Below the pieces are notes generated by a model. The model was not told where the DNA came from. It did no database searches and saw nothing but the letters and a program-made list of their open reading frames with translations. The position numbers and the translations under genes are program-made. Below are positions 1 to 10,215 of a stretch of 62,621 nt of DNA, piece after piece (position 1 is the stretch's first letter; each line of letters begins with the position of its first letter). The stretch is from Psychrobacter sp. 72-O-c (GTDB lineage Bacteria > Pseudomonadota > Gammaproteobacteria > Pseudomonadales > Moraxellaceae), in assembly GCF_904846605.1 (NCBI RefSeq), contig NZ_CAJHBI010000021.1:1-62621 (forward strand), written 5' to 3'.

Positions 1-139
1 GTTTATTTGACTCACCATTAGATATTGGCAATAATCTAGTCGGGTTACTCTGGGCTTTTTCATGACTTTATGCTACTACGTTATTCTCTAGATTAGCAAT
101 ATCTGTTAGTTTCTGCGTAAGTCCTAATTATGATAAATA
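1..139. other. left-edge spacer with no recognisable gene
   Basis: I see no open frame, RNA gene or repeat here. It is A+T-rich DNA leading up to the left end of the first IS remnant. Confidence 0.5.
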
Positions 140-666
140 GACTTCTTGCAAAAGTCATCGCTTAAGCTCGAAATCAATCACACCTGCAAATAGCTTCATT
201 CTCAAATCAGAACGCTGACGACGATTGCGATATCGTTAGGCTACGATTTTAAACAACTTAATCAAACCTATTTTGTGCTCAACCAAAATACAGAGTTTAG
301 CTAAATACTGATTCACTTGTTTGCAATAGTATAATAACTCACCACCTTTGGGCTTTTTAAAGGGAGGGAAAGTCTGCTTATGAAGTTTGGCTATACCTTG
401 ATATCCGCTGTCTGCTAAGTAGCTGGTATTTTCAGGTAACCAATCAGCACAAGTTTATTTGTAAGGGCTAAAAAAGCGTTCGGTATTCACGCCAATAAGT
501 CAGTGTAAGCAATATCTGATCCTCCAATCTAAACTCGCTTGGACGACCTGATTTAGTCTTTGCTGCATCGTTTTACTCAAGTAGTTTATTTATGTCAGGC
601 ATGACGATCATCTGATTGTGAGTGATACATTCGTTCTAAATCATGACGCTACTTTTGCAAGAGGTC
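140..666 (-). pseudogene. decayed IS5-type transposase element (DDE_Tnp_4-like)
   Basis: The ends are imperfect inverted repeats: GACTTCTTGCAAAAG at 140 and, read on the minus strand from 666, GACCTCTTGCAAAAG. Read on the minus strand, the interior gives transposase fragments. Near the N-terminus is a stretch like LEDQILLTLTYWREYRT, then SYLADSGYQGIAKLHKQ, then LVEHKIGLIKLFKIVA and RYRNRRQRSDLRMKLFAGV at the C-terminus. These match the helix-turn-helix start and the last catalytic part of IS5-group transposases. In-frame stops and a missing central segment show that it is dead. At about 527 bp it is shorter than an intact IS5-like element (about 0.8-1 kb). No clear target duplication remains. 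A second, shorter copy lies at 2654-2870. Confidence 0.75.
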
Positions 667-724
667 CAATACATGAGCCTGCAGATATGTTGATTGACGA
701 TAAATCTTAGATTGTACCAACAGT

Positions 725-749
725 CAGGTTTGGGACTTTCCCAAACCTG
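725..749 (-). terminator. possible hairpin terminator of the 581-codon gene
   Basis: An 11-bp perfect stem (CAGGTTTGGGA / TCCCAAACCTG) with a 3-nt loop lies about 50 nt past the stop codon of the leftward gene ending at 799. No T-run follows in the minus direction, so it may be only an mRNA 3'-end hairpin. Confidence 0.35.
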
Positions 750-798
750 GAGCCCATCGAAAAAACAGCTTAAGAGAGAACTTAAATAGTTATCGAGG

Positions 799-2544
799 TC
801 AGCTTTTATATTCTATATGCCATAGTTGATTCGCTTCAAAAATATTATGGTTTACCACCTGTCTTATGGATTCGATATCAAATTCTCTTTTGTCTTCAGA
901 TAGTCGTAATACCCTTGGTAGACGGCTGATGCCTAGTTGTCCATCTGCTAATGCATAATGCCTATAGTTTTTATTTATAATTTCATCACATTCGAATTCT
1001 ATGTATACCATACCTTTGTTTTGAGATTTAGCCATGCGCACAATCGATCTAAAAACTTCTTTTTTAAGGAGTAACTTCTCTTTAGCGATTTCCTCCAGCG
1101 TGTAATTAGGCTCTCTTCCCAATGCAATTTTTTTCCAAAAGCTTCCTTGTTCTTTGATTGTAAAGTAATTATCGAGATTGTTTTTTAGGTCTTCAAGTTC
1201 TCTTATAGATATTTTAGTCTCATTTAATTTTTCTTTAACCATGAAGAGCGGCATACCCATAACTTCTGAACGCTCCTCTATGCTTGACTTCTGAGAGAGA
1301 ATAAAATCGTGGGATTTTGTCAGTAACTTTCTTAGTGCCATTAATTTAATTAACAAAATTTCACTACTGTTAGAATACATGACTAAAGGTTGTAATCTAA
1401 AATCCTGAACACTCTCTATCATTTGCTTAAATAATTTATCCAAATGATAGGATAGATAGTCTTGATCATCTTTGTTATGAAGTATGGTTTGAATTCTGGG
1501 TATTTTTTGAAGTATTAATACCGAAACTTGCTTTTCGTAAGTTATCATTCGTTCTTTTATAATAGCTTCTGTAGAGCCACCAACTTGTTCTAGACGTTCT
1601 TTTAGTAAGGGTTTTAAATATCTCTTACGCATATTTTGGATTTCATTAATGAAACTCAGAAGTGTATCGGGTGTCCCTCGATCAAGCGTGTAAAACCGAC
1701 TCATAGCATGAGAAGCATGGGATAGATATTGTGAATCATGCATATCCTCTTTTTTGAGAACAACATGTGTCAAATAGATATATTTTTCATCATTAATTCC
1801 ACTGCTATCTTCATGAAGAAACCGTCGAAAAGAATAGGGGTTCTTGCCAAGTTGATCTGTACCTCCAATTAAAAACCAGTATTTCTGTCCTTCCACAACA
1901 AAAAATCTTCTATCTTCTCCCTCATTTCTGATAAAAGGGGGTAGATAAGTAAATTCTTGAAAACTTACGTCTGATGAATCCCACTTCCGGAAGTCTTGAC
2001 CTTGTATTTTCTGCTTGATAAAGACCTCTTTTAGGTATGATTTAACCATGTGAGAGTCCAGCTTGCGGAATCCAGGGGCAACTTTTAATTTAACAGTGTC
2101 TATCCATTGTGCTAAGTCATATAAAAAAGCTATTTGTATTCTTTTACGATTTTTACGCTCATATAGCATATTTCGCATGTCTAAGTTATCTAAGCAACCA
2201 AATATTGCTTCAATTTCATCAGCAAGTTGTATAGCATCATAATACTCAAAGCGTGAATCAATGATTTTGGACATGTCTGATGCTATGGCAATTAGATCAT
2301 TATTATGAGTTTGAATATCTTCCCTAGTTTTTTTTAAAGTAGTAGGACGTTTGTATATTAATCCTTTGTTAATATCAAAGTAGATACCTCGAGGTTCTAG
2401 TATGTTTTTGTGCACACTATCTTGACTCTCTTTATCTAACTCTGGAAGGATATTTTGTATTACTTCACGCCAATCTTGACTTAGGCTGGGATCCAGAGAT
2501 TTTAATTTATAAAGCTGATATTCAGAAAGGTCATGAATATTCAT
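799..2544 (-). CDS. hypothetical protein of 581 aa, family not recognised
   Basis: I do not recognise this protein. It begins MNIHDLSEYQLYKLKSLDPS and follows a good ribosome binding site (GAAGGAAT, about 9 nt before the ATG), so the start is credible. It is soluble-looking: no signal peptide and no convincing membrane segment. It is rich in Lys, Glu, Asp, Leu and Ile. The segment around residues 430-475 (ERSEVMG... KISIRELEDLKNNLDNYF) looks able to form a coiled coil. The middle contains an aromatic patch (FFVVEGQKYWFLIGG, near residue 225). The DNA looks A+T-richer than the adjoining housekeeping genes. It lies between two same-orientation copies of an IS5-type remnant, which suggests acquired cargo. 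The frame is fully intact, so it may be functional. No enzyme motif is visible and I assign no function. Confidence 0.7.
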   Translation of the reverse strand: MNIHDLSEYQLYKLKSLDPSLSQDWREVIQNILPELDKESQDSVHKNILEPRGIYFDINKGLIYKRPTTLKKTREDIQTHNNDLIAIASDMSKIIDSRFEYYDAIQLADEIEAIFGCLDNLDMRNMLYERKNRKRIQIAFLYDLAQWIDTVKLKVAPGFRKLDSHMVKSYLKEVFIKQKIQGQDFRKWDSSDVSFQEFTYLPPFIRNEGEDRRFFVVEGQKYWFLIGGTDQLGKNPYSFRRFLHEDSSGINDEKYIYLTHVVLKKEDMHDSQYLSHASHAMSRFYTLDRGTPDTLLSFINEIQNMRKRYLKPLLKERLEQVGGSTEAIIKERMITYEKQVSVLILQKIPRIQTILHNKDDQDYLSYHLDKLFKQMIESVQDFRLQPLVMYSNSSEILLIKLMALRKLLTKSHDFILSQKSSIEERSEVMGMPLFMVKEKLNETKISIRELEDLKNNLDNYFTIKEQGSFWKKIALGREPNYTLEEIAKEKLLLKKEVFRSIVRMAKSQNKGMVYIEFECDEIINKNYRHYALADGQLGISRLPRVLRLSEDKREFDIESIRQVVNHNIFEANQLWHIEYKS

Positions 2545-2653
2545 TATGTTTATTCCTTCAGAAATCTTTTATCTCGTGGATGGTATACTAATACTGATGC
2601 TAATAGTAGACAAAAGTAATATAATTAAAGAAGAGGGAAGGACATTGCTCTTA

Positions 2654-2870
2654 GACCTCTTGCAAAAGTCATGGATTAAGTTCGAAATTAACCACACCTG
2701 CAAATAGCTTCATTCTCAAATCATAACACTGACGACGATTGCGATAGCGCTGGGCAACGATTTCAAAGAGCTTAATCAAACCTATTTTGTGCTCAACCAA
2801 AATACGGAGCTTAGTTAAATTGTGAGTGATACATTCATTCTAAATCATGACGCTACTTTTGCAAAAGGTC
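2654..2870. mobile_element. 217-bp MITE-like deletion derivative of the IS5-type element
   Basis: Both ends match those of the remnant at 140-666. The left inverted repeat starts GACCTCTTGCAAAAG at 2654, and the right one is its near-complement ending at 2870. The outer ~170 bp of the transposase 3' end is joined directly to the other terminus with the middle deleted. TA dinucleotides flank both ends (2652-2653 and 2871-2872), consistent with the 2-bp TA duplication known for the IS427 branch of IS5. Such elements are moved in trans by an intact relative. The remaining reading frame (…EHKIGLIKLFEIVAQRYRNR…) is more intact than in the longer copy. Confidence 0.75.
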
Positions 2871-2871
2871 T

Positions 2872-3120
2872 ATTGGAAATGCTGAGAGTAGCGCCTATCT
2901 GTCAGAAGTTAAAGGTTATAGTAATACTTATATACTCAACGATCAAAATGACAGATCCTTGCCAAAAGTACCCAATATCAGCGCTTGTCAGTCCATCACA
3001 GATGCTACTGATTGGACGTTAACAACCCAACAGAAAATACTTGCTGTTGCCAAAGCTCCTTCTAATGCTCGTATTGAATATGATAGTCCGAATGATGCCC
3101 CTTGCCAAGTGCTGTCTTAA
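2872..3120 (+). pseudogene. C-terminal fragment of an interrupted gene
   Basis: Immediately right of the MITE an open frame runs for 82 codons to a TAA at 3118-3120. It starts mid-protein (IGNAESSAYLSEVKGYSNTY) and ends NDAPCQVLS. It has no start codon or ribosome site of its own and is followed 33 nt later by a strong terminator, as expected for the true 3' end of a gene. It contains Cys residues in QSITD- and PCQVLS-type contexts, which could suit an exported protein. The 5' part is not found left of the MITE, so more than a simple insertion happened. The family is not recognised. Confidence 0.55.
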
Positions 3121-3153
3121 CTTTTGTATAGAATTTTTAAGTATGTAGATAAA

Positions 3154-3192
3154 AAAACCACCTATCAGCATATCGCCGTTAGGTGGTTTTTT
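3154..3192. terminator. bidirectional intrinsic terminator
   Basis: The stem AAAACCACCTA / TAGGTGGTTTT (3154-3164 and 3180-3190) has T-runs on both sides. It lies after the broken gene on the plus strand and after fdxA on the minus strand. Confidence 0.85.
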
Positions 3193-3235
3193 ATTATCTC
3201 TTAGATTAATTTCTTAAGTGGTTTTAATTATTTAA

Positions 3236-3559
3236 CTACTTCTCAAGATACTGAATCTTACCCTCAACACCATCCCACTTTTCAGAATCCGGCAAGCTTT
3301 CTTTCATCTCAGTGATGTTTGGCCACTTTTGCGCCAGCTCTTCATTCAGCTGAGTGAATATCTCCTGTCCCTTAGGCACTTCATCTTCAGAAAATATCGC
3401 ATTGGCAGGGCATTCGGGCTCGCATAGCGCGCAGTCGATGCACTCGTCAGGATCGATGACTAAGAAGTTTGGCCCTTCATAAAAGCAGTCCACAGGGCAG
3501 ACTTCCACACAGTCGGTGTGTTTGCAAAGGATGCAGTTATCTGTAACGACAAAGGTCAT
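3236..3559 (-). CDS. fdxA: 7Fe ferredoxin FdxA
   Basis: This is a small soluble electron carrier with one [3Fe-4S] and one [4Fe-4S] cluster. At 107 aa it is the usual size of the Azotobacter FdI family. The cysteine pattern fits exactly. Cys9, Cys17 and Cys50 would hold the 3Fe cluster; Cys21, Cys40, Cys43 and Cys46 ([11 protein letters not shown]) the 4Fe cluster; Cys12 and Cys25 are the extra conserved ones. The start has an AGG element about 10 nt upstream. It lies 98 nt downstream of mutS on the same strand, the order common in Pseudomonas and Acinetobacter relatives, so co-transcription with mutS is likely. The physiological partner is not shown by the sequence. Confidence 0.95.
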   Translation of the reverse strand: MTFVVTDNCILCKHTDCVEVCPVDCFYEGPNFLVIDPDECIDCALCEPECPANAIFSEDEVPKGQEIFTQLNEELAQKWPNITEMKESLPDSEKWDGVEGKIQYLEK

Positions 3560-3657
3560 GGCGATGGCTACCTGTTATTGGTTCGGCGTATGAATAAATA
3601 AAATAGATTGAAAATAAGGCGTATTTTAGCGCTTTTACGTCCATTTAACAAACCTCT

Positions 3658-6600
3658 TTAACGATTAATGAGTTGCTTAAGGTTGTAGAGTAAATCATGG
3701 GCTTGCTTGGGCGATAAGCTGTCAGGATCAATCTCGTTAAGTTTATCATACAAGCTAAGCATTTGTTTTTGTTGTAGATTATCAACCCGTTCATTTGCTT
3801 GGGTGCTGTCATTAATAGTTGTTTCGCGTGCATCGTTGGTATAAGCGTGCTGGCGTTCATCCGTTGTTGACTTAGCTAAGTCATTTTTGTCATCAGTCTT
3901 GTCATTCTTAATAGCTACTTTATCCGTTGCCTTATCACTATCTAGCTGATCAATCAGATAGCGTTTGGCATCATTAAGCACTTGGGTGGGGATACCGGCC
4001 ATTTTTGCCACATGGAGTCCAAAGCTAGAGCTTGCTGCGCCTTCGCGAATTTGATGGAGTAGTAATAGTTGCCCATCGATATCACTAGCTGCCACGTGTA
4101 CGTTACGGATGCCGTTATCGTTGTTATTGTTATTGTTATTGTTATTGTTGTTGCCATCATTTTTACCCTGACGATTATTATCAAGATTCTGGGTCAGTTG
4201 CGTCAGCTCAAAGTAATGGGTGGCAAATAAGGTCAGGCAGCCGATTTCTAATAACCGATTGACACAAGCATGGGCAATAGCTAATCCGTCAGTGGTAGAA
4301 GTGCCGCGTCCAACCTCATCCATCAGCACCAATGATTTATCGGTTGCCTGATTAAGAATATTGGCGGTCTCAATCATCTCCACCATAAAAGTCGATTTGC
4401 CACCGGCTAAATCATCCGCTGAGCCAATACGAGTAAAAATACGGTCAATATCACCTATATGCGCACGTGCTGCTGGCACAAAGCTACCGCAATGAGCGAG
4501 TAGCACGATTAGCGCGGTTTGGCGCATATAGGTCGACTTGCCACCCATGTTAGGGCCGGTAATCATCAGTAATCGTTCAGGATGGTTGCTGCTACCGATT
4601 TGGCAGTCATTGGCAACAAACTGGCTGGCGTGTTCAGGATTGCTATTATTTGTTGGATTTAGAGCGGCTTCAACGACGACGTGGCGACCTGCGCTAATAT
4701 CGATGCTGGTTTGGCTATGAGACTGGCTTTGCAATGGACTCTGCAATTGGTTTTGCGATTGGTTTTGAAAGTCAAATTGAGTTTGCTGGGCGTTATGGTC
4801 TTCATTGGTGTCTGCATTATTTAAGATATTTATATTTATATTTTCATTTGATAAGTCACTGTTTTCTAAATTATTGCTCATGACCGGACGCTGCCATTGA
4901 TAAGTAATGGCGAGCTGGGCCCAATTGCTAAGGACATCTATCTGCGCGATAGCGGCGCTCAGTTGTTGTAGCTCAGCTAAGTGAGTGCTCAAATAAGTGA
5001 GCAATTCTTGATACAGTTGCTTTTCACGAGCCAGCGCTAAGGTTTGCGCGCTCAGATATTCGGTTTCGACGTCTTTTAACTCATCAGTGATAAAGCGTTC
5101 GCTACTCTTAAGCGTTTGCCGTCGGATAAAATGGTTGGGCGCATTCTTGGCCTGCATCTTAGGTAACTCAAAATAAAAACCACTTACTTTATTAAAGCCC
5201 ACTTTTAGACTTGGCAATTGATGTGCTTGCCGCGTACGCTCTACCATCTCATCCAGCGTTGCTTGGATATTGTCATGCAAATGGGTGAGGCGATCTAAAT
5301 CATCGTCATAACCTGCTGCTAACATACCACCATCACGAATATGGGCGGGTGGTTCCAGAATAATAGCGCGTTCAATCAAGTCAGCCACTGCTTGTACGCT
5401 CGGTAACTGCGCGGGTAGTTGCTGCATTAGCATTGGTAATAAGCCAGCATGTTCAGGCTGAATACCGGATTCGGTAAGTAAGGTAGTGAGGTGTGCGCTA
5501 CTGGCAATTCCATCGGCAAGCTTGCGTAAGTCGCGCGGCTTAGCGCTCATCAGACCGATACGACTGCTGATACGTTCAATATCACCGATAGTATGTAGGG
5601 TCTCGCGCAGATTTGTTACTAAGACAGCCCTTTTCTGATCCGTAGTATTGTCCGCTACTAATAAACTCGCTATCGCATCTAAGCGTTGATTGATACGCGT
5701 ATGTTGACGTAATGGCCGCTTCATTTGCTGCACTAATAGCCGCCGCCCCATCGGGGTCTTACAATGGTTCAGCACCGATATCAACGAGGTACCGTTAACG
5801 CTGACCGGCGTGAACAGCTCAAGGTTCTGCTGACTGTTGGCATCAATGATCAGATAGTCGTCACTATTTTCGACAATAAGCTGATTTACTTGCGGTACTT
5901 GGCGTTGCTGAGTTTGGCGCGCATAGTGAATAAGCGCTGCACAGCTAGATTGAGCCAGTGGTGCATCGGCAATACCTAAGCCATCAAGGCGCTGCACCCC
6001 AAACTGTTGGCATAGCGTTGCGGTCGCATGGTCACGGTGAAAGTCGGTTGCTGCTACTTCGATAATCGGACAGTCGAGACGACTTCTTAGCCACAGTAGC
6101 CATTCCTCACCGCTGTGGTCATTAAGGGCTTCGCTGACGATACATTCACTAGGCGCAAAGCGTGCCAATATGGTCAGCATTTGCGCTTGCAGCTCATCCA
6201 TATTATCAGAACTGACATTGCTATCGGCACTGATATCGGTACTTAGCGTTTGGGTGATCAAGGTCCCTGCTGCTAAGTCCATTTGACTAATTGCAGCCTG
6301 TAATGGTTGATTGCTGTTGGCTTTAGGAATTGAAATATCAATAGCAACCACAGTGGGTGTATGATTGGGCGCGATGAGTGCATCATCGGTAATGGTACCT
6401 GCGGTAAGAGTTTTGACGACTTCGCGGCGCATGATAGTGGTAGGTTTGGCTTTGCTTCCTTTAGCCTTGTTATCATTATTAGCATTACTATTTTTCTTAC
6501 TTTTCTCGCCCATGACTGGCGTATTAGTACTGCCATCAGCAGATTCATCAATTTGCTCACAGACCACGACCGTTTGCCCAGCGGCAATCAGTCGCGCCAT

Positions 6601-6936
6601 ATAGCTGTCTGCCGCATGAAACGGTACGCCTGCCATCGCAATGGTATTACCCGCTTTGTCCGTACCACGGCGAGTAAGAGTAATGTCTAATAGTTGCGCG
6701 GCACGCTTAGCATCATCGAAAAACAACTCATAAAAGTCGCCCATCCGATATAGCAGTAACGCCTGCGGATAGTTGGCCTTCATAGTCAGATATTGCACCA
6801 TCATCGGGGTGTGGTCAGCCAAATAATAGATGGCATCGCCTATAGTCAGTTTTTCAGATTCGGTATTGGCTGACGCATTGATTGACGAGCTATTATTGGA
6901 TAAAGAGTTATTCTGAACAGAAGGTTTAGCAGTCAT
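3658..6936 (-). CDS. mutS: DNA mismatch repair ATPase MutS, with low-complexity insertions
   Basis: MutS recognises mismatches and recruits MutL. The mismatch-binding Phe-X-Glu is in GDFYELFF (residues 67-74). The Walker A motif GPNMGGKST is near residue 795, and the Walker B/signature region [13 protein letters not shown] near 872. It has 1092 residues against about 850 in E. coli. The excess sits in separate disordered inserts: a Lys/Asn stretch near 145-165, an Asn/Gln/Ser stretch near 690-755 just before the ATPase domain, an Asn run near 930-940 inside the ATPase domain after [10 protein letters not shown], and an acidic/Lys segment before the C-terminal dimerisation helices. All core motifs are intact, so it should be active. 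It is divergent from secA and probably co-transcribed with fdxA. Confidence 0.97.
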   Translation of the reverse strand: MTAKPSVQNNSLSNNSSSINASANTESEKLTIGDAIYYLADHTPMMVQYLTMKANYPQALLLYRMGDFYELFFDDAKRAAQLLDITLTRRGTDKAGNTIAMAGVPFHAADSYMARLIAAGQTVVVCEQIDESADGSTNTPVMGEKSKKNSNANNDNKAKGSKAKPTTIMRREVVKTLTAGTITDDALIAPNHTPTVVAIDISIPKANSNQPLQAAISQMDLAAGTLITQTLSTDISADSNVSSDNMDELQAQMLTILARFAPSECIVSEALNDHSGEEWLLWLRSRLDCPIIEVAATDFHRDHATATLCQQFGVQRLDGLGIADAPLAQSSCAALIHYARQTQQRQVPQVNQLIVENSDDYLIIDANSQQNLELFTPVSVNGTSLISVLNHCKTPMGRRLLVQQMKRPLRQHTRINQRLDAIASLLVADNTTDQKRAVLVTNLRETLHTIGDIERISSRIGLMSAKPRDLRKLADGIASSAHLTTLLTESGIQPEHAGLLPMLMQQLPAQLPSVQAVADLIERAIILEPPAHIRDGGMLAAGYDDDLDRLTHLHDNIQATLDEMVERTRQAHQLPSLKVGFNKVSGFYFELPKMQAKNAPNHFIRRQTLKSSERFITDELKDVETEYLSAQTLALAREKQLYQELLTYLSTHLAELQQLSAAIAQIDVLSNWAQLAITYQWQRPVMSNNLENSDLSNENININILNNADTNEDHNAQQTQFDFQNQSQNQLQSPLQSQSHSQTSIDISAGRHVVVEAALNPTNNSNPEHASQFVANDCQIGSSNHPERLLMITGPNMGGKSTYMRQTALIVLLAHCGSFVPAARAHIGDIDRIFTRIGSADDLAGGKSTFMVEMIETANILNQATDKSLVLMDEVGRGTSTTDGLAIAHACVNRLLEIGCLTLFATHYFELTQLTQNLDNNRQGKNDGNNNNNNNNNNNDNGIRNVHVAASDIDGQLLLLHQIREGAASSSFGLHVAKMAGIPTQVLNDAKRYLIDQLDSDKATDKVAIKNDKTDDKNDLAKSTTDERQHAYTNDARETTINDSTQANERVDNLQQKQMLSLYDKLNEIDPDSLSPKQAHDLLYNLKQLINR
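4117..4152 (-). repeat. hexanucleotide microsatellite inside mutS
   Basis: On the plus strand GTTATT is repeated four times, flanked by GTT units. On the coding strand it encodes a run of asparagines in the ATPase domain insert. Changes of one unit add or remove two Asn and keep the frame. Confidence 0.85.
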
Positions 6937-7255
6937 GCAAGGTCTCTTATTTTACTTGGCTTAATAGGGGTCTTAAAATTAATTTGGCTTGGATAAAGAT
7001 TTGGTCTATATAGTCATCAAATTGATAAGATAATTATATAAAAATAATGACAGAATAAGCTCTATTTTAACATGTCTAATCACGTTTTGACGTCGGCAAA
7101 TATCTGCCTTTTACCCTTGTATCCATCAGCGTCATAACCATATATAATGACGACACACTTAATTGGGTGATACTTAGTCGAGTGATAAAAAGGCGGTAGG
7201 CTGGCCTTTAATGACTTTGTGCTGATTATCGAATATTTCCATAGGTTAAAAAATT
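6937..7255. promoter_or_regulatory. divergent mutS/secA promoter region
   Basis: This is 319 bp between two divergent genes. A perfect -10 hexamer TATAAT occurs on the plus strand at 7143-7148, about 108 nt before the secA ATG, but no good -35 lies at 17 nt. No operator or riboswitch is recognised and I see no secM-like ORF. Confidence 0.35.
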
Positions 7256-10072
7256 ATGTTATCAAAGATTGTAGGCAGTGTAGTTGGCACCAAAAATGAT
7301 CGAGAACTCAAGCGCATGCGCAAGGTGGTCACTAAGATCAACGCACAAGAGGCTGGCGTACAAGCCCTGTCTGATGAGCAGTTGCAACAAAAAACGGTAG
7401 AGTTTAAAGAGCGTTTCCTAAAAGGCGAGAGCTTAGATGCGCTGTTGCCTGAAGCGTTTGCCGTCTGCCGCGAGGCATCGCTACGTATCACAGGTATGCG
7501 TCATTATGACGTGCAGCTAATCGGTGGTATCACTTTGCACGAAGGAAAAATCGCTGAAATGAAGACCGGTGAGGGTAAAACCTTAATGGCGACCTTGGCT
7601 ATTTATCTGAATGGTATTAGCGGTAAAGGCGTTCATCTGGTGACCGTCAACGATTATTTGGCCGCCCGTGATGCGGATTTGAACCGTCCGCTATTTAACT
7701 TTTTAGGCCTGACGGTTGGGGTTATTTACTCGCAGCAGCCGCCGCAAGAAAAAGTCGACGCGTATCAGGCTGATATTACTTACGGTACCAACAACGAATA
7801 TGGCTTTGATTATCTGCGCGATAATATGGTCTTTAGCTTAGCTGAGAAAAAGCAGCGCCCGCTAAACTTTTGTATTATTGATGAGATTGACTCCATCCTT
7901 ATTGATGAAGCACGAACGCCATTGATTATCTCAGGGCAAGCCGAAGATTCGTCACGGATGTATGCGCTGATTAATACTATTATTCCCGTGCTGATTCGCT
8001 CAAAAGATGAAGAAGCCAATAAGAATAACGAAGAAGAAGACTTTTGGATCGATGAAAAAAACCGCCAAATTGAGATTAGTGAAAAAGGTTATGAGAAAAT
8101 CGAGCGCTTTTTAATCGAAGTCGGTGAGCTGGGTGAGAACGAAAGTTTATATAGCCCCAGTCGTCTGCCATTATTGGCACACGTACAAGCGGCCATTCGT
8201 GCCCATCATGTGTTTGTCAAAAACGTTCACTATATTGTCGATGAAGGTGAAGTGGTTATCGTTGATGAAAACACCGGACGTACTATGCCTGGTCGCCGCT
8301 GGTCAGAAGGGCTACATCAAGCGGTAGAAGCCAAAGAAAACGCTGAGATTCAAGCAGAGAATCAAACCCTAGCGACCACAACTTTTCAGAACTTCTTCCG
8401 TCTTTACAATAAGCTATCAGGCATGACCGGTACGGCGGATACTGAAGCAGCAGAATTTAAATCTACTTATGATTTAGATGTCATCGTGATTCCGACCCAT
8501 GAGCCGATTGCTCGGGTTGATATGGATGATCAGATATTCTTAACCAAGCTAGGTAAGTATAAAGGTATCATCCGCGAGATTAAAGAGATTCAGGCTAAAG
8601 GCGCGCCAGTACTGGTCGGTACGGCAACCATTGAAGCCAGCGAAGAGTTGTCTTATTTGCTGGATCAAGAAGGCGTTAAGCATAACGTTCTAAATGCTAA
8701 GCAGCATGAACGCGAAGCAGAAATCATCGCCCAGGCTGGTAGCCCAAAATCGGTTACTATCGCAACTAACATGGCAGGCCGGGGTACAGATATTATCCTT
8801 GGTGGTAACTGGCAGTCATTTATTGAAGATCCGGAATCGGTCGGTCCGGAAGAAATGCAGCATTTACGAGCCCAATGGAAAGTGAAGCATGACCAAGTGG
8901 TTGATGCGGGTGGACTACATATTGTGGGTTCTGAGCGTCACGAATCCCGCCGTATTGATAACCAGTTACGGGGTCGTGCTGGACGTCAAGGCGATCCAGG
9001 TATGTCACGCTTCTTCTTATCGCTAGAAGATGACTTGATGCGTATCTTCGCTGGTGACCGCGTGGTCAATATGATGCGCGCTATGGGTCTCACAGAAGAT
9101 GAAGCCATTGAGCATAAAATGGTCTCAAAATCGATCGAAAACGCTCAAGGTAAAGTTGAGAGCCGCGACTTTGATGCCCGTAAAAACCTGCTAAAATATG
9201 ATGACGTGGCCAATGATCAACGTAAAGTTATTTATGGTCAGCGTGATGATTTGCTAGATGATATGGATTTGCTAGAGGCCATTAAAGTCATGCATCATGA
9301 AGTCTATAACGCCATGATTAGTCAGTTTATCCCGCCAGGTTCTGTCGATGATCAGTGGAATGTTGATGGACTGGAAGATGAGCTCGAAAATGAATTTAAA
9401 GTAGCGATGCCAATCAATGATTGGCTCGATGAAGACCGTCGTCTAGATGAAGAAGGACTGCGCGCTAAAGTTATTGAGACCGCGCTTGAACATTATCATG
9501 GACGACGTGAGCAAATGGGGGAGCAAAATGCTGCTCAGCTTGAACGTCACTTTATGCTACAAAGTCTCGATAAGCACTGGAAAGATCACTTAACGCAAAT
9601 GGATCAACTGCGTAAAGGCATTCACTTGCGCGGCTATGCTCAAAAGAACCCTGAGCAAGAATACAAGCGCGAGTCGTTTGAGCTGTTCCAAATGATGCTC
9701 GGGGCGATTAAGTCAGAGACTGTCCAAGACTTATCACGTGTCCATATTCCGACCAAAGAAGAGTTAGAAGCGTTGGAAGCGCAGCAACGCTCGGATGCTG
9801 CACAGATGCAAATGCAATTTGAGCACAATGACGTTGACAACCTAGCTGGTGAATCGCAACCAGAACCGCGCAATCAAAACTCAAGCGCTCAAAGTCAGGC
9901 TGCACGCGCTAATGGCCAAATGCGGGTCAATGTTGCTGGCGGCGTGGCAGCAGCGGGCTTGAATGGGGCTGATGCTGAACCCAATCCTTATGCCAGTATG
10001 AATATTAGCCGTAACGCCCCTTGTCCTTGTGGTTCTGCGCTTAAATATAAGCAGTGCCACGGCAAAATCTAA
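7256..10072 (+). CDS. secA: preprotein translocase ATPase SecA
   Basis: SecA drives post-translational protein export through SecYEG. The length of 938 aa is close to the usual 900. Walker A is MKTGEGKTL near residue 101-109. The DEAD-type Walker B is [17 protein letters not shown] near 207-223. [11 protein letters not shown] and the arginine-finger region [10 protein letters not shown] lie in the second nucleotide-binding fold. The C-terminus ends with the zinc-binding SecB/lipid-interaction motif [13 protein letters not shown], after a Gln/Ala/Asn-rich flexible linker. The start has an AGG 11 nt upstream. A strong terminator follows at 10095, so the gene is probably transcribed alone. Confidence 0.98.
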   Translation: MLSKIVGSVVGTKNDRELKRMRKVVTKINAQEAGVQALSDEQLQQKTVEFKERFLKGESLDALLPEAFAVCREASLRITGMRHYDVQLIGGITLHEGKIAEMKTGEGKTLMATLAIYLNGISGKGVHLVTVNDYLAARDADLNRPLFNFLGLTVGVIYSQQPPQEKVDAYQADITYGTNNEYGFDYLRDNMVFSLAEKKQRPLNFCIIDEIDSILIDEARTPLIISGQAEDSSRMYALINTIIPVLIRSKDEEANKNNEEEDFWIDEKNRQIEISEKGYEKIERFLIEVGELGENESLYSPSRLPLLAHVQAAIRAHHVFVKNVHYIVDEGEVVIVDENTGRTMPGRRWSEGLHQAVEAKENAEIQAENQTLATTTFQNFFRLYNKLSGMTGTADTEAAEFKSTYDLDVIVIPTHEPIARVDMDDQIFLTKLGKYKGIIREIKEIQAKGAPVLVGTATIEASEELSYLLDQEGVKHNVLNAKQHEREAEIIAQAGSPKSVTIATNMAGRGTDIILGGNWQSFIEDPESVGPEEMQHLRAQWKVKHDQVVDAGGLHIVGSERHESRRIDNQLRGRAGRQGDPGMSRFFLSLEDDLMRIFAGDRVVNMMRAMGLTEDEAIEHKMVSKSIENAQGKVESRDFDARKNLLKYDDVANDQRKVIYGQRDDLLDDMDLLEAIKVMHHEVYNAMISQFIPPGSVDDQWNVDGLEDELENEFKVAMPINDWLDEDRRLDEEGLRAKVIETALEHYHGRREQMGEQNAAQLERHFMLQSLDKHWKDHLTQMDQLRKGIHLRGYAQKNPEQEYKRESFELFQMMLGAIKSETVQDLSRVHIPTKEELEALEAQQRSDAAQMQMQFEHNDVDNLAGESQPEPRNQNSSAQSQAARANGQMRVNVAGGVAAAGLNGADAEPNPYASMNISRNAPCPCGSALKYKQCHGKI

Positions 10073-10094
10073 CGGTTAGCCCTTCGTAAGATAT

Positions 10095-10133
10095 AAAAAA
10101 GTCCCTTTCTATTTGTAGAGAGGGACTTTTTTT
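10095..10133 (+). terminator. intrinsic terminator of secA
   Basis: The stem AAAAAAGTCCCTTTCT / AGAGAGGGACTTTTTT (one mismatch) is followed by T residues, 23 nt after the secA stop. Confidence 0.85.
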
Positions 10134-10215
10134 GTAGTCCTTGCTTACAAATTCAACATAGGCGTAAATATGTGGACACGCTATAGTATTTAGCATCTTA
10201 ACATAGGAGAAGAAT

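Noticed and set aside
2822..3022. Rightward 66-codon frame starting inside the MITE
   Set aside because: It runs in a different frame from the gene tail that ends at the natural stop and terminator (3118-3120), has no ribosome site, and its start lies within the mobile element.
4117..4152. Frameshift-type phase variation of mutS through its repeat
   Set aside because: The unit is six bases, so changes keep the frame. Only loop-length variation is possible.
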